Shown: one piece after another, positions 1 to 8,155 of the stretch | How positions within the stretch are numbered: position 1 is the stretch's first letter | Layout: every line of letters begins with the position of its first letter | Source: Subtercola boreus | Lineage (GTDB): Bacteria > Actinomycetota > Actinomycetes > Actinomycetales > Microbacteriaceae | Assembly (NCBI RefSeq): GCF_003399645.1 | Contig: NZ_NBXD01000007.1 | Span: 124,001-188,000 of the forward strand | DNA: 64,000 bases | Direction of reading: 5' to 3' | Notes under the pieces: model-generated | The model's database searches: none | What the model was told of the DNA's origin: nothing | What the model saw: the letters and a program-made list of their open reading frames with translations, nothing else | Made by a program: the position numbers and the translations under genes

Positions 1-147
1 GGTGAGGCAGACACCGCTCACCGAAATGGAGTCTCCGTGCTTGGCGCCCTGAACGGCCAGCGGCGCACGCAGGGTGAGCCGCATGACGTCGGCGCTGGGC
101 TCCAGGGCGAGAACCTCGCCCCGCTCTTCAATGATTCCGGTGAACAC
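1..147 (-). CDS. ribE: Riboflavin synthase alpha chain, N-terminal part (cut by window edge)
   Basis: Catalyses the last step of riboflavin synthesis, the dismutation of two 6,7-dimethyl-8-ribityllumazine molecules. Only the first 49 codons are in the window. The product starts MFTGIIEERGEV, the hallmark N-terminus of the lumazine-binding repeat, and reaches the SVSGVCLT motif at the edge. The start is GTG at 147-145. It lies inside the 3' end of ribD (20-nt overlap), so the two genes are almost certainly translationally coupled and read from the FMN riboswitch upstream. Identification is from the conserved N-terminus; the rest of the gene is outside the window. Confidence 0.93.
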   Translation of the reverse strand, partial: MFTGIIEERGEVLALEPSADVMRLTLRAPLAVQGAKHGDSISVSGVCLT

Positions 148-1243
148 TGTCGGTCTCCTTCATGGTTGTCGCGATGGTGGGTGGGACACGAACGGGCGCG
201 GGATGCGCAACGATGCGCACATCCGCATCCAGCAGGTCGATCGACGTGATCGACAGGCGGCGGGCCTCCCCGATCGACGCAACACCGAGGTCACCGAGGG
301 CGAGTATCGGCCCGCCGAGCAGTGCGGGGGCGAGGTAGACGACCAGCTCGTCGACCAGGTCGGCTTCGATGAAGGCACTGGCGAGCGTCGGGCCGCCCTC
401 GACGTACACCGACCGCACTCCCGCGGCGAACAGGTCGGCCAGTACGGCGGCGACGTCGTGCGTACGGTACTCACGCACACGCTCAGGATGCTGCCACACC
501 GCCCGATCCAGAGGCGCTCCGCGCAGACCGATCACCACGGGCACCGGCTGGTGCGCGAACGGGTCGCCGTCTGCGCCGCGAGCCGTCAGAGCGGGGTCGT
601 CGGTCAGAACGGTACCCGTTCCCACGACGATCGCGTCGACACGGCTCCGGCGCGCATGCACGTCGAGGCGGGCATCCGGGCCTGTGATCCAGCGGCTCGA
701 CCCGTCGGCCGCGGCCGCGCGCCCGTCGAGGCTCGATGCCCACTTCAGTGTCACGTGCGGCCGCCCCGCGCGCACCGCGGTGAGCCAGGGCCGGATGCTC
801 TGCTCCACGTCGTTGGCCGCGATGCCTCCCTGCACCGGCACTCCCGCCGCGTCGAGGCGTCTCGCGCCCCCAGCGGACTCCACCCCCGGATCGTCGACAC
901 CGAAGTACACCTCACCGACCCCCGCAGCGACCAGTGCCTCGCTGCACGGACCCGTCCGGCCCCGGTGGTTGCAGGGTTCGAGGGTGACGACGACGGTCGC
1001 ACCCCGGGCGAGCGCGGGTGAGGCGAGGCGGGAGAGAGCATCCTGCTCGGCATGCGGTGTTCCGCTGCCACGGTGCCAGCCTTCGGCGAGAATGCTGCCG
1101 TCCGGGCCGAGAATGACGCAGCCGACCTGCGGGTTGACACCCCAGGCGGGCCCGTTTTGAGACAGCTCGACGGCCCGGGCCATCGCCGCAGCGATCTGCA
1201 CGGCCTGAACAGCCTCGGCTGCCTTCTCGCTCGCTGCATGCAT
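128..1243 (-). CDS. ribD: Bifunctional riboflavin biosynthesis deaminase/reductase RibD
   Basis: Performs the second and third steps of riboflavin synthesis: deamination of the pyrimidine product of GTP cyclohydrolase II, then NADPH-dependent reduction of its ribosyl chain. The N-terminal deaminase domain carries the zinc motif HAEQDAL followed by EPCNHRGRTGPC. The reductase domain follows, with VTLKWASSLDG and a glycine-rich VEGGPTLASAF segment. The product is 371 aa, normal for the family. I chose ATG 1243 over the in-frame ATG at 1375 because the longer form would begin inside the riboswitch and add 44 unconserved residues, while GCGAGGA sits just upstream of 1243. The 3' end overlaps ribE by 20 nt. 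Confidence 0.95.
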   Translation of the reverse strand: MHAASEKAAEAVQAVQIAAAMARAVELSQNGPAWGVNPQVGCVILGPDGSILAEGWHRGSGTPHAEQDALSRLASPALARGATVVVTLEPCNHRGRTGPCSEALVAAGVGEVYFGVDDPGVESAGGARRLDAAGVPVQGGIAANDVEQSIRPWLTAVRAGRPHVTLKWASSLDGRAAAADGSSRWITGPDARLDVHARRSRVDAIVVGTGTVLTDDPALTARGADGDPFAHQPVPVVIGLRGAPLDRAVWQHPERVREYRTHDVAAVLADLFAAGVRSVYVEGGPTLASAFIEADLVDELVVYLAPALLGGPILALGDLGVASIGEARRLSITSIDLLDADVRIVAHPAPVRVPPTIATTMKETDSVHRNH

Positions 1244-1373
1244 CCGGAATCCTCGCCCATGACGGCACCCGGGTAGCGCAAAACGCCCGCGCACCCCCAC
1301 GGCGACGCGGGACTGCACGCGTGCACCTCTCATCCGGACTCCTGGCCGAGCAGGCCCGAAGACCTGCCACGCC

Positions 1374-1485
1374 ATGACCGTCGGTCTCGGAATTCCACCG
1401 AGTCAGCCACGCTCTTCTCCACGGTTGTGAAGTCGGGCGCAGCTCGCGGACTCTCACCGCCGGTTCGGATTCTCACCGACCCCGG
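1374..1485 (-). promoter_or_regulatory. FMN riboswitch (RFN element) controlling ribDE
   Basis: Read on the minus strand, the segment holds the conserved RFN blocks in order: GGGTCGGTGAGAATCC, ACCGGCGGTGAGAGTCCGCGAGC, then GGTGGAATTCCGAGACCGACGGT. These match the known FMN-sensing aptamer. It ends about 130 nt before the ribD start, leaving room for an expression platform that closes transcription or translation when FMN is abundant. I did not fold the region computationally. Confidence 0.95.
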
Positions 1486-1542
1486 GCACGATCCCGCCAG
1501 TGTACCCGCTGCAGATGCACCCGGGTCGGGGGCGCCGGACTG

Positions 1543-2304
1543 TTACAGCGTCGCGTCTTTCGGCGGTGCCAGCGCCTGCGACTTCGGAATGCGGCCGAGC
1601 CGGGAGGCAATGCCCCAGGAGGTCACTTTCGCGAGGGCCTCCACCACGATGCCGCTCGTCATCTTCGACTGGCCCTCAAGGCGTTCGACGAACGTGATGG
1701 GGAACTCGCGAACGACCCCGCCCGAGCGCTCGACAAGCCAGGCGAGCTCGATCTGGAAGCAGTAGCCGGCGCTGTCGAGGCGCGAGAGGTCGAGGTCACG
1801 AAGCGTCGCTGCGCTGAAACCACGGTAGCCCGAGGTGATGTCGTGCAGCTTCGACGAGAGCATGATGCGGGCGTAGGTCGTACCCGAACGGGAGATGAGC
1901 TTGCGGTACCACGGCCAGTTCTCGGTCTTGCCCCCGGCGATCCAACGGGCGCCGATACCGAGGTTCGCGCCCCCGTCGAGCAGTTTCAGCAGTCGGGGGA
2001 GTTCTTCGGGCTGGTGCGATCCGTCGGCGTCCATCTCGATGATGTAGTCGTAGCCGTGCTGCAGTGCCCAGCCGAAGCCGGCGACGTAAGCGGTGCCGAG
2101 GCCGTTCTTGCCGGGGCGGTGCATGATGTTGACGCGCGGGTTCGAAGAGGCGATGGCGTCGACGATGTCACCGGTGCCGTCGGGGCTGTTGTCGTCGACG
2201 ACGAGAATGCTCACATCGGAGTCTGAGGCAAGAACGCGGTCGATGATCGCCGAAATCGTGTCTTTCTCGCGATAGGTCGGCATGACGACGACAGCTCGAG
2301 CCAA
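1543..2304 (-). CDS. Polyprenol-phosphate mannose synthase, GT2 family
   Basis: Transfers a hexose, in actinobacteria usually mannose from GDP-mannose, to polyprenyl phosphate, making the lipid donor for lipoglycan and protein mannosylation. The GT2 fold is clear: VVMPTYREKD at the start, the VVDDNSPDGTGD nucleotide-binding loop, EMDADGSHQPEEL with the metal-binding DAD, and the ITSGYRGFSA acceptor-side motif. The 253-aa product ends about where the catalytic domain of the family ends, so the acyltransferase half fused in some mycobacterial Ppm1 proteins is absent. I chose TTG 2304 because GAAAGGTAG lies just upstream and conservation begins there. The open frame upstream to 2493 is probably not translated. 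Confidence 0.85.
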   Translation of the reverse strand: MARAVVVMPTYREKDTISAIIDRVLASDSDVSILVVDDNSPDGTGDIVDAIASSNPRVNIMHRPGKNGLGTAYVAGFGWALQHGYDYIIEMDADGSHQPEELPRLLKLLDGGANLGIGARWIAGGKTENWPWYRKLISRSGTTYARIMLSSKLHDITSGYRGFSAATLRDLDLSRLDSAGYCFQIELAWLVERSGGVVREFPITFVERLEGQSKMTSGIVVEALAKVTSWGIASRLGRIPKSQALAPPKDATL

Positions 2305-2427
2305 TGGGCTACCTTTCGTACGTGCCCCGCGTTCTGCAGGGCAACCTCCCCACAGTAACGCCACCGGCACCGGTGCCGAAAATCGCGGGGCCCTCCAATA
2401 TACGGTACGGCCTTCTAGGGTGGTGGT

Positions 2428-3576
2428 GTGAAGCCCGACAACTCCCAGCAAGTGCGAGGCAACCTCAGAGCAGCGCGGTGGCTCGGTGCGCATCGGATGA
2501 ACGCGGCCACGCTCTCGCCCCAGCGGTATGCCCGGCTGATCCTCTCCACCTCGCGCGTTCCGTTCCTTCAGGTCGTGAAGACGAGCGTCGCGGCCATCGT
2601 CGCGTGGATCGTCACCGCGCCCCTGCTGCAGGGCCAGATTCCCCTCTTCGCGGTGATCGCCGCCATTCTCGTGGTGCAGCCGAGCGTGAACCAGTCGTTC
2701 GGCAAGGCGCTCGAGCGATGCGTGGGCGTGATCATCGGGGTCGTCCTGGCCTATCTGGTGGGGCTGGTCTTCGGCGGTACGTCGTGGATCGTGCCGGTCG
2801 CAGTGATCATTGCGCTGCTGCTCGGCTGGGCGCTCCGCCTGGGGCCGACGTCGTCAGTGCAGATTCCGATCAGCGCGATGCTGGTGCTGTCGCTCGGGGC
2901 GACGACCCCGGGGTACGCCTTCAACCGCATCCTGGAGACGATCGTCGGGGCGTTGATCGGTGTGGCGGTGAACCTGCTCATCGTTCCGCCGGTGGCGCTG
3001 CAGCCCGTGCACGAGGCCGTCGCCCGCCTCGGCAACGAGCTGGGCAGCATCCTGGACTCGCTCGCCCGCACTCTGAGCACACCGACCTCGGCCGCCGACC
3101 GCACGGCGATGCTGGTGGAGGCGAGACTGCTGACGCCGATGCGGGCGAAGGCGGCGGCCGCGCTCGCGGCGGGGGAGGAGAGTCTGAAGTACAACCCCAG
3201 GCGCTCGGTGCACCGCGATCTGCTCGAAACGGATGCCATGCTGCTGGCCATGCTGAGCATCCTGGTGACGCGGGTGACCGGCATGGCGCGCGGAGTCGTC
3301 GACCACTATGACGACGACCTGCTCGACGAACCCCTGGTCTCGGAGATCGTGTCGGAGATGCAGCGCGCCTCGCACGACCTCCGGCTGGTCATCCTGAACG
3401 CCGACCTGCCGGGTGCGGCGGTTCTGCAGGCGGTACCGGATGATCTGCCGGCCCTGACCGCACCGCTCCGCGTGACGGTGCCGAGTTCTGAGCACTGGGT
3501 GCTGCTGGGGTTCCTGCTCGAAGACCTCCGGCGCATCCACGAGGAGATCGTCGAGGCGACGGACGCGCCGCGCTGA
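2428..3576 (+). CDS. FUSC-family (aromatic acid exporter-like) membrane protein
   Basis: Predicted integral membrane transporter of the FUSC/DUF939 type, a family that includes efflux proteins for aromatic acids. The first half (residues about 45-195) holds around six hydrophobic segments with the conserved order VVKTSVAAIVAW, AAILVVQPSVNQSFGKALER and ILETIVGALIGVAVN. The second half is soluble and helical. Length is 382 aa. GTG 2428 has AGGG seven bases upstream; ATG 2497 is a weaker alternative. It is divergent from the mannose synthase, with 123 bp between starts. The substrate cannot be told from sequence. Confidence 0.8.
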   Translation: MKPDNSQQVRGNLRAARWLGAHRMNAATLSPQRYARLILSTSRVPFLQVVKTSVAAIVAWIVTAPLLQGQIPLFAVIAAILVVQPSVNQSFGKALERCVGVIIGVVLAYLVGLVFGGTSWIVPVAVIIALLLGWALRLGPTSSVQIPISAMLVLSLGATTPGYAFNRILETIVGALIGVAVNLLIVPPVALQPVHEAVARLGNELGSILDSLARTLSTPTSAADRTAMLVEARLLTPMRAKAAAALAAGEESLKYNPRRSVHRDLLETDAMLLAMLSILVTRVTGMARGVVDHYDDDLLDEPLVSEIVSEMQRASHDLRLVILNADLPGAAVLQAVPDDLPALTAPLRVTVPSSEHWVLLGFLLEDLRRIHEEIVEATDAPR

Positions 3577-3639
3577 CGCCGCCCGTGGTCGCTGCGGTAC
3601 CTGCGGCAGTTCGGGACACCCGCGCCTGCGCGCCCGGCC

Positions 3640-3677
3640 GCGGTTGCGACCAACCACCGCGGTTGCGACAGACCACC
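3640..3677. repeat. Two 19-bp direct repeats in a convergent intergenic gap
   Basis: GCGGTTGCGACCAACCACC (3640-3658) is followed directly by GCGGTTGCGACAGACCACC (3659-3677), differing at two positions. An imperfect partner of opposite polarity, GTGGTCGCTGCGG, lies at about 3585-3597, so the region can fold. It sits between the ends of the FUSC gene and the CtaG-like gene. Confidence 0.7.
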
Positions 3678-3712
3678 GCGCCGGCACGCTGACGCGCGGA
3701 CCCTGGCCGGGG

Positions 3713-4558
3713 TCAGTCGGGCGGGCGCTGGGTGAAGGAGTCGAGGTGTGCCTTCGTGAGGGCCGCCATCTCGTCGTCGGTCAGGTCGTCGAGGCTCTTC
3801 GCCTCGGTGCGGTCGTGTTTCGACCAGCGCACGAACAGCAGGATCAGGATGGGGATGTCGGCAATCTCGGCGATGAACCACAGCAGGTCGCCGGAGAGCT
3901 GCTGATCGCGGAGCGGGCTCGGGAACCAGACCGGCGTCGCTCCCACGAACGGCGCCGCATGGTCGAGGATCTGGTCGTTCAGTCGCAACAGGATGCCCGG
4001 GATGGCGTCCACGACGAGCTCGACGAAGGCGAGCATGAACTCGGCGACGATGAAGAGGCTGGTGCGCACGACGACGAGCTCGGTCAGCGGAAGCACGAGC
4101 ACCAGCCCGACGAGCGGAACCACCACCGTGATGACATCCTGTGCCACGGTCGAGCCCCGGAGGCTCCCGGCGATCGGCGTCAGGAAGACGGAGAACGCGA
4201 CCAGAGCGAACACCGGGCCGAAGACGGCATTGCCCATGACTCCGATGACGCGGCTCTCGATCACGCGTTCGAGCAGTGCTGCGCCCCGCGGGCTCGTCGA
4301 GAGTGCTTCGCGTGCCAGGGCGACGGGTTTGCCGGTGGCGACGAGCGCAGGCACCGCGAACAGCAGCAGCGCGATACGGGTGGTGAAGGCGAACCGCAGC
4401 TCCTGGCTGTAGACACCGAGAAAACCGAACTCGATCACAGCGAACGATCCGAGACCGAGCAGGTAGAAGCCCGCCGTCCGCTTCAGGGACCAGTGCAGTC
4501 CACGCCGTCTCAGGCTCAGGATGCCCGCCCCGTACAGCCCCGCAGCGATGACGATCAC
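3713..4558 (-). CDS. CtaG-like cytochrome c oxidase assembly membrane protein
   Basis: Likely assembly or accessory membrane protein of the caa3-type cytochrome oxidase (CtaG/DUF2243-like) family. The 281-residue product has about seven hydrophobic segments and a charged C-terminal tail. GTG 4558 is the first standard start codon, but the frame stays open upstream to a stop at 4631-4633. The extra residues (ATPDIAALLTTWQPDALGI) look like the usual beginning of the family, completing the first membrane helix. A GAGGAG box at about 4622-4627 would suit initiation in this upstream part, yet no ATG, GTG or TTG is present there. The true start may therefore be a non-standard codon between about 4594 and 4621. 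Family call fairly sure, start unsure. Confidence 0.75.
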   Translation of the reverse strand: MIVIAAGLYGAGILSLRRRGLHWSLKRTAGFYLLGLGSFAVIEFGFLGVYSQELRFAFTTRIALLLFAVPALVATGKPVALAREALSTSPRGAALLERVIESRVIGVMGNAVFGPVFALVAFSVFLTPIAGSLRGSTVAQDVITVVVPLVGLVLVLPLTELVVVRTSLFIVAEFMLAFVELVVDAIPGILLRLNDQILDHAAPFVGATPVWFPSPLRDQQLSGDLLWFIAEIADIPILILLFVRWSKHDRTEAKSLDDLTDDEMAALTKAHLDSFTQRPPD

Positions 4559-4683
4559 GACGATCCCCAGCGCATCGGGCTGCCAGGTCGTCAGCAGTGC
4601 GGCGATGTCAGGCGTGGCTACTCCTCGGGGTCACTTACATTATGCGCTCCGGCGCGGACGCTCGATCCCGCCTCCCGCGACGT

Positions 4684-4744
4684 AACTCAGGAGGGGTGCC
4701 CCGGCAGCCCCATGGCGTCGATGGCGCCGACCCCTGCCTGAGTT
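4684..4744 (-). terminator. Large hairpin after trpS
   Basis: AACTCAGGAGGGGT (4684-4697) pairs with ACCCCTGCCTGAGTT (4730-4744), giving 14 base pairs with a single bulged G at 4736 and further pairing possible inside the loop. It lies between trpS and the next minus-strand gene. No U-run follows on either strand, so it could be a factor-assisted terminator, an mRNA 3'-end stabiliser or a protein-binding structure. Confidence 0.5.
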
Positions 4745-4787
4745 GCGGTACGTGCCGGTACGCGCGGAGCGGGGTTGCGGGGTGGGG

Positions 4788-5807
4788 TCAGACGAGGCGT
4801 ATGCGACGGCGGCGGAGGAAGCCGACGCGGTCGTAGACCGTGTCGAGCGTCTGCTCCGCGACCTCGTTCGCCCGGGCGGCAGCGGCGTCGAGGATGCGGT
4901 CGAGCTCGGCGGGGTCGCCCAGCAGCTCGAGGGTGCGCTCGCGGATGGGCGCGACCGTCTCGACCACCACCTCCACGAGGGCCTTCTTGAGGTCGCCGTA
5001 GCCGCGGCCGACGAACTCCGCCTCGAGTGCGGGGATCGTCTGCCCGCCGAGCACCGAGAAGATCGTCAGCAGGTTCGAGACCCCGGGCTTGTTCTCGGGG
5101 TCGTAGACGATACCCCCGTCGGCGTCGGTCACGGCACGCATGATCTTCTTCTTCGTCACCGAGGGCTCGTCGAGCATCCAGATCACACCGGCCTTCGACT
5201 CGGCCGACTTCGACATCTTCGCGCCGGGGTTCTGCAGGTCGTAGAGCTTCGCCGTCGACTTCAGGATGTATGGCTCGGGCACCGCGAACGTGTCACCGAA
5301 CCGCGAATTGAACCGGTTCGCGAGGTCGCGGGTGAGCTCGATGTGCTGGCGCTGGTCTTCGCCCACCGGAACCTCGGCCGCCTGATAGAGCAGGATGTCA
5401 CCGGCCTGCAGGATGGGGTAGGTGAACAGGCCGACCGAGGTGGAATCGGCGTTCTTGGCCGACTTGTCTTTGAACTGCGTCATGCGGGCGGCCTCGCCGA
5501 ACCCGGTGATCGTGTTGAGTACCCAGGCGAGCTCGGCGTGCGCGGGCACATGCGACTGCACGAAGAGAGTGGAACGCGCGGGGTCGATTCCGGCCGCGAT
5601 GTACTGTGCCACCGTGCGGCGCGTGTTCTCGCGCAGCTCCGCGGGGTCTTGCGGCACGGTGATGGCGTGCAGGTCGGCGAGCATGTAGAAGGCCTCGTGT
5701 GAGTCCTGCAGGGCGAGCCAGCTCAGCAGCGCCCCGGTGTAGTTGCCGAGGTGCAGCGATTCGGCTGACGGCTGCATGCCCGAGAGCAGGCGGGGCTTGG
5801 GTGCCAT
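4788..5807 (-). CDS. trpS: Tryptophan--tRNA ligase
   Basis: Charges tRNA-Trp with tryptophan. Class I synthetase: the HIGH-equivalent is [10 protein letters not shown] near residue 20 and the KMSKS loop is [10 protein letters not shown] near residue 200. Also visible are [11 protein letters not shown] and [12 protein letters not shown], the amino-acid and tRNA-pocket segments typical of bacterial TrpS. The length of 339 aa is normal. It starts at ATG 5807 and stands as a single minus-strand gene between the exonuclease III gene and the hairpin at 4684-4744. No tryptophan attenuator or T-box is seen in the 167 bp upstream. Confidence 0.97.
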   Translation of the reverse strand: MAPKPRLLSGMQPSAESLHLGNYTGALLSWLALQDSHEAFYMLADLHAITVPQDPAELRENTRRTVAQYIAAGIDPARSTLFVQSHVPAHAELAWVLNTITGFGEAARMTQFKDKSAKNADSTSVGLFTYPILQAGDILLYQAAEVPVGEDQRQHIELTRDLANRFNSRFGDTFAVPEPYILKSTAKLYDLQNPGAKMSKSAESKAGVIWMLDEPSVTKKKIMRAVTDADGGIVYDPENKPGVSNLLTIFSVLGGQTIPALEAEFVGRGYGDLKKALVEVVVETVAPIRERTLELLGDPAELDRILDAAAARANEVAEQTLDTVYDRVGFLRRRRIRLV

Positions 5808-5974
5808 GGGTTCAGTTCCTAAAAAGAGGTGGGACTATGAGTTAACCAGACCGGCCCGCCCGCTGAAGCGAGCTCGGCGGAAAGAGGCGGCCTCGAGGGC
5901 GCTTTCCGCGTTCGCGGCGTCATCGGGTGGTGGCGAGTGCCCTGCCGGCTGTGCGCCGCAGGGGCGGCGGCGCG

Positions 5975-6841
5975 CTAGAGGGAATAGTCGACCACGACGG
6001 GGGTGTGGTCGGACCAGCGTTCGTCGTGGGAGGCGGCGCGGTCGACCCGGTAGCCGGTGACGCGGGCCGCGAGGGCGGGAGTGGCAAGTTGGTAGTCGAT
6101 GCGCCAGCCGCTGTCATTGTCGAAGGCCTGGCCGCGCCACGACCACCAGGTGTAGGGGCCGTCGACCTCGCCCGCGTGCTGCCGACCCACGTCGACCCAG
6201 CCGAGGCCGGGACCTGACGAGCCGTCGACGCCCTCGACCTCGGCGCCTGCCTGGCCGAGGAACCGGTCGAAGTAGGCCCGCTCGCGGGGCAGGAAGCCGG
6301 CGCGCTTCACATTGCCCTTCCAGTTCTTGATGTCGAGCGGCCTGTGCCCGACGTTCAGGTCGCCGACCACCACCGCGAGCGGCGAATGCGCCTCGAGCTC
6401 GGGCAGGCGCGCCTCCATGCCGTCGAGGAACCGGTACTTCTCCACCTGCTTGGGCGTGCCGTCTTCACCCGAATGCACGTAGGCGCTCACGACCGTGACG
6501 ATCTGGCCGTTCACCTCGTAGTCGGCCTCGAGCCACCGGCCCGCACTGTCGAACTCATCGTCGCCGATCGAGACGCGGTGGATGCTCGGCCGGGCGTGCG
6601 ACCCGGTGCGCGAAGCCAGCGCGACCCCCGCCCGCCCCTTCGCCGTGGCGGCGTCGTGCAGGATGCTCCACTCGGGCCCGAGCAGCCCCTCGATGTCTTC
6701 GGTCGACGCCCGCACCTCCTGGATGGCCAGGATGTCGACCTCGCGAGCATCGAGCCAGGCCCCCATTCCCTTGCGGAAGGCTGCCCGGATGCCGTTGGTG
6801 TTGATCGACGCGATACGCAGATTGGTGGTGCCAGAACTCAT
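5975..6841 (-). CDS. xth: Exodeoxyribonuclease III / AP endonuclease
   Basis: Base-excision-repair nuclease that cleaves at abasic sites and degrades duplex DNA from the 3' end. The 288-aa product has the exonuclease-endonuclease-phosphatase fold: IASINTNGIRAA at the N-terminus, the metal-binding Glu in LAIQEVR, VVVGDLNVGHRP in the middle, and WRIDYQL followed by ERWSDHTPVVVDY at the C-terminus with the catalytic Asp-His. ATG 6841 begins just ahead of the conserved region and lies 7 nt after TAGGGT. The 112 residues of upstream open frame are not family-like. Confidence 0.93.
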   Translation of the reverse strand: MSSGTTNLRIASINTNGIRAAFRKGMGAWLDAREVDILAIQEVRASTEDIEGLLGPEWSILHDAATAKGRAGVALASRTGSHARPSIHRVSIGDDEFDSAGRWLEADYEVNGQIVTVVSAYVHSGEDGTPKQVEKYRFLDGMEARLPELEAHSPLAVVVGDLNVGHRPLDIKNWKGNVKRAGFLPRERAYFDRFLGQAGAEVEGVDGSSGPGLGWVDVGRQHAGEVDGPYTWWSWRGQAFDNDSGWRIDYQLATPALAARVTGYRVDRAASHDERWSDHTPVVVDYSL

Positions 6842-6848
6842 GCCCACA

Positions 6849-6854
6849 ACCCTA
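6849..6854 (-). promoter_or_regulatory. -10 box (TAGGGT) for leaderless xth mRNA
   Basis: Minus-strand TAGGGT ends 7 nt before ATG 6841, and no Shine-Dalgarno sequence lies between. This is the spacing expected when transcription starts at or beside the start codon. Confidence 0.45.
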
Positions 6855-6926
6855 GCGAAGCCCCCCGACACCGAGGTGCAGGGCCGCAGAGCCGCAGCCC
6901 CGGGGCATCCGACTCGAATGAGCGCC

Positions 6927-8117
6927 CTAGGGCTTCCGGGGCGGAGTGGCAACGGCTGGGTCGATCGCCGGCGCGCTCTTCTCCACCGCGAGTTCCCTGT
7001 CGATGCGCTTGAGCTGACGGGCCAGGTTCCCCCTACGCAGGCCCCGGGCATCCTGGAGCTCGTCGGAGAGCTGCGCATGCTGCGCCTCGAGCACATGGCG
7101 GTGGGCGTCGGCCTCGGTCTGCAGCGCTTCCGCCTCCTTCTGTTCGGGCGTGAGCTGCCGGGCGTCGATTCCCGCATCGCTGAGGCTCACGGTGATCCAC
7201 GAGGCGAAGATGAGAACGACCTGGCAGATGAGGTTGAACCAGATGAGGATGCCGATGATGACGGCGAACGAGGCGAGCAGCGGGTTCGAAGTGGCCCCGC
7301 CGAGCAGCGTCGAACCGAGCGCCTTGAGAATGCCCATCACCACGGCCGCCAGGGCTGCACCCGGCAGCAGCTGCCGCGGTGGAATGGGCACGCCCGAGAG
7401 CAGGCGGTACGTTCCGGCCAGCACCAGCGTGTCGAAGAAGAAGACCACGACGAGCCCGATGATGTGGCCGACGACCAGCGCGAACGGCGAGGCGTGGTCG
7501 AGTCCGACCACGTCGTAGACGAAGCTGATCGCCGCGGTCGAGGCCACGGTCATCGCCATCGAGATCAGCAGCACCACCACGAAGACGAGGGCGGTGCCGA
7601 GGTCTTTCAGCTTGAGCAGCGCGAAGTTCGTGGTGGGCCCGGGAACGTTGAAGATGAGGCGGATGCCGCTGCGCATCGACCCGATGAAACCGATGGCGGT
7701 GAAGATCAACCCGGCGGCAGCGACGATCCCCGTCCAGCCGAGGGTGGGGGCCGCCGAGGTCAGTGCGTCGGGCTTGATGGCCCCGTTCTCGCCGATGAGC
7801 CCGGGAACGCTCGCGTTGAGCTGGGCGATCAGGGCATCCTGCAGGGCCTGGTTCGACGCGAAGACGATGCCGAACACCGAGAACACCACGGCGAGTGCCG
7901 CGAAGATCGCGAAGACGGCCTGGTAGCTCATGCCCGAGGCGAGCAGTGGACCACCGTTGGTGCCGTAGTTCGTGAAGACGCGCACCGGCTTCGAGGCGAC
8001 GATCTTCGCGATCAGACCGGCGATGCCGCCCTGCGGCTCCTTCGAGCGATGGGCGGCATCGTCTGTGGCGTCTTCGACAGCGTCACTGGGTTTTGCGTCT
8101 GTGGTCGTTGGGGTCAC
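6927..8117 (-). CDS. YihY/BrkB-family inner membrane protein
   Basis: Integral membrane protein of the YihY/virulence-factor-BrkB family, once misnamed ribonuclease BN; its molecular role is not firmly known. The 396-residue product begins with a charged leader. Around six hydrophobic segments follow between residues 60 and 310, including the family signatures ASGMSYQAVFAIFAALAVVF and IWFNLICQVVLIFASWI. A charged, probably coiled-coil tail of about 80 residues ends in APAIDPAVATPPRKP. The start is GTG 8117, six bases after TAGGCT. It lies downstream of sdhB but with its own promoter-like box. Confidence 0.85.
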   Translation of the reverse strand: MTPTTTDAKPSDAVEDATDDAAHRSKEPQGGIAGLIAKIVASKPVRVFTNYGTNGGPLLASGMSYQAVFAIFAALAVVFSVFGIVFASNQALQDALIAQLNASVPGLIGENGAIKPDALTSAAPTLGWTGIVAAAGLIFTAIGFIGSMRSGIRLIFNVPGPTTNFALLKLKDLGTALVFVVVLLISMAMTVASTAAISFVYDVVGLDHASPFALVVGHIIGLVVVFFFDTLVLAGTYRLLSGVPIPPRQLLPGAALAAVVMGILKALGSTLLGGATSNPLLASFAVIIGILIWFNLICQVVLIFASWITVSLSDAGIDARQLTPEQKEAEALQTEADAHRHVLEAQHAQLSDELQDARGLRRGNLARQLKRIDRELAVEKSAPAIDPAVATPPRKP

Positions 8118-8123
8118 GATCAG

Positions 8124-8129
8124 AGCCTA
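8124..8129 (-). promoter_or_regulatory. -10 box (TAGGCT) for leaderless yihY-like mRNA
   Basis: Minus-strand TAGGCT is separated by 6 nt from GTG 8117, with no ribosome-binding site between. Confidence 0.4.
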
Positions 8130-8155
8130 GGGCGAAATCCCGAGACGGGCAGGGG

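Noticed and set aside
1244-1375. 44-codon N-terminal extension of ribD from ATG 1375
   Set aside because: It would begin at the last bases of the FMN riboswitch and encodes Arg/Gly-rich, unconserved sequence.
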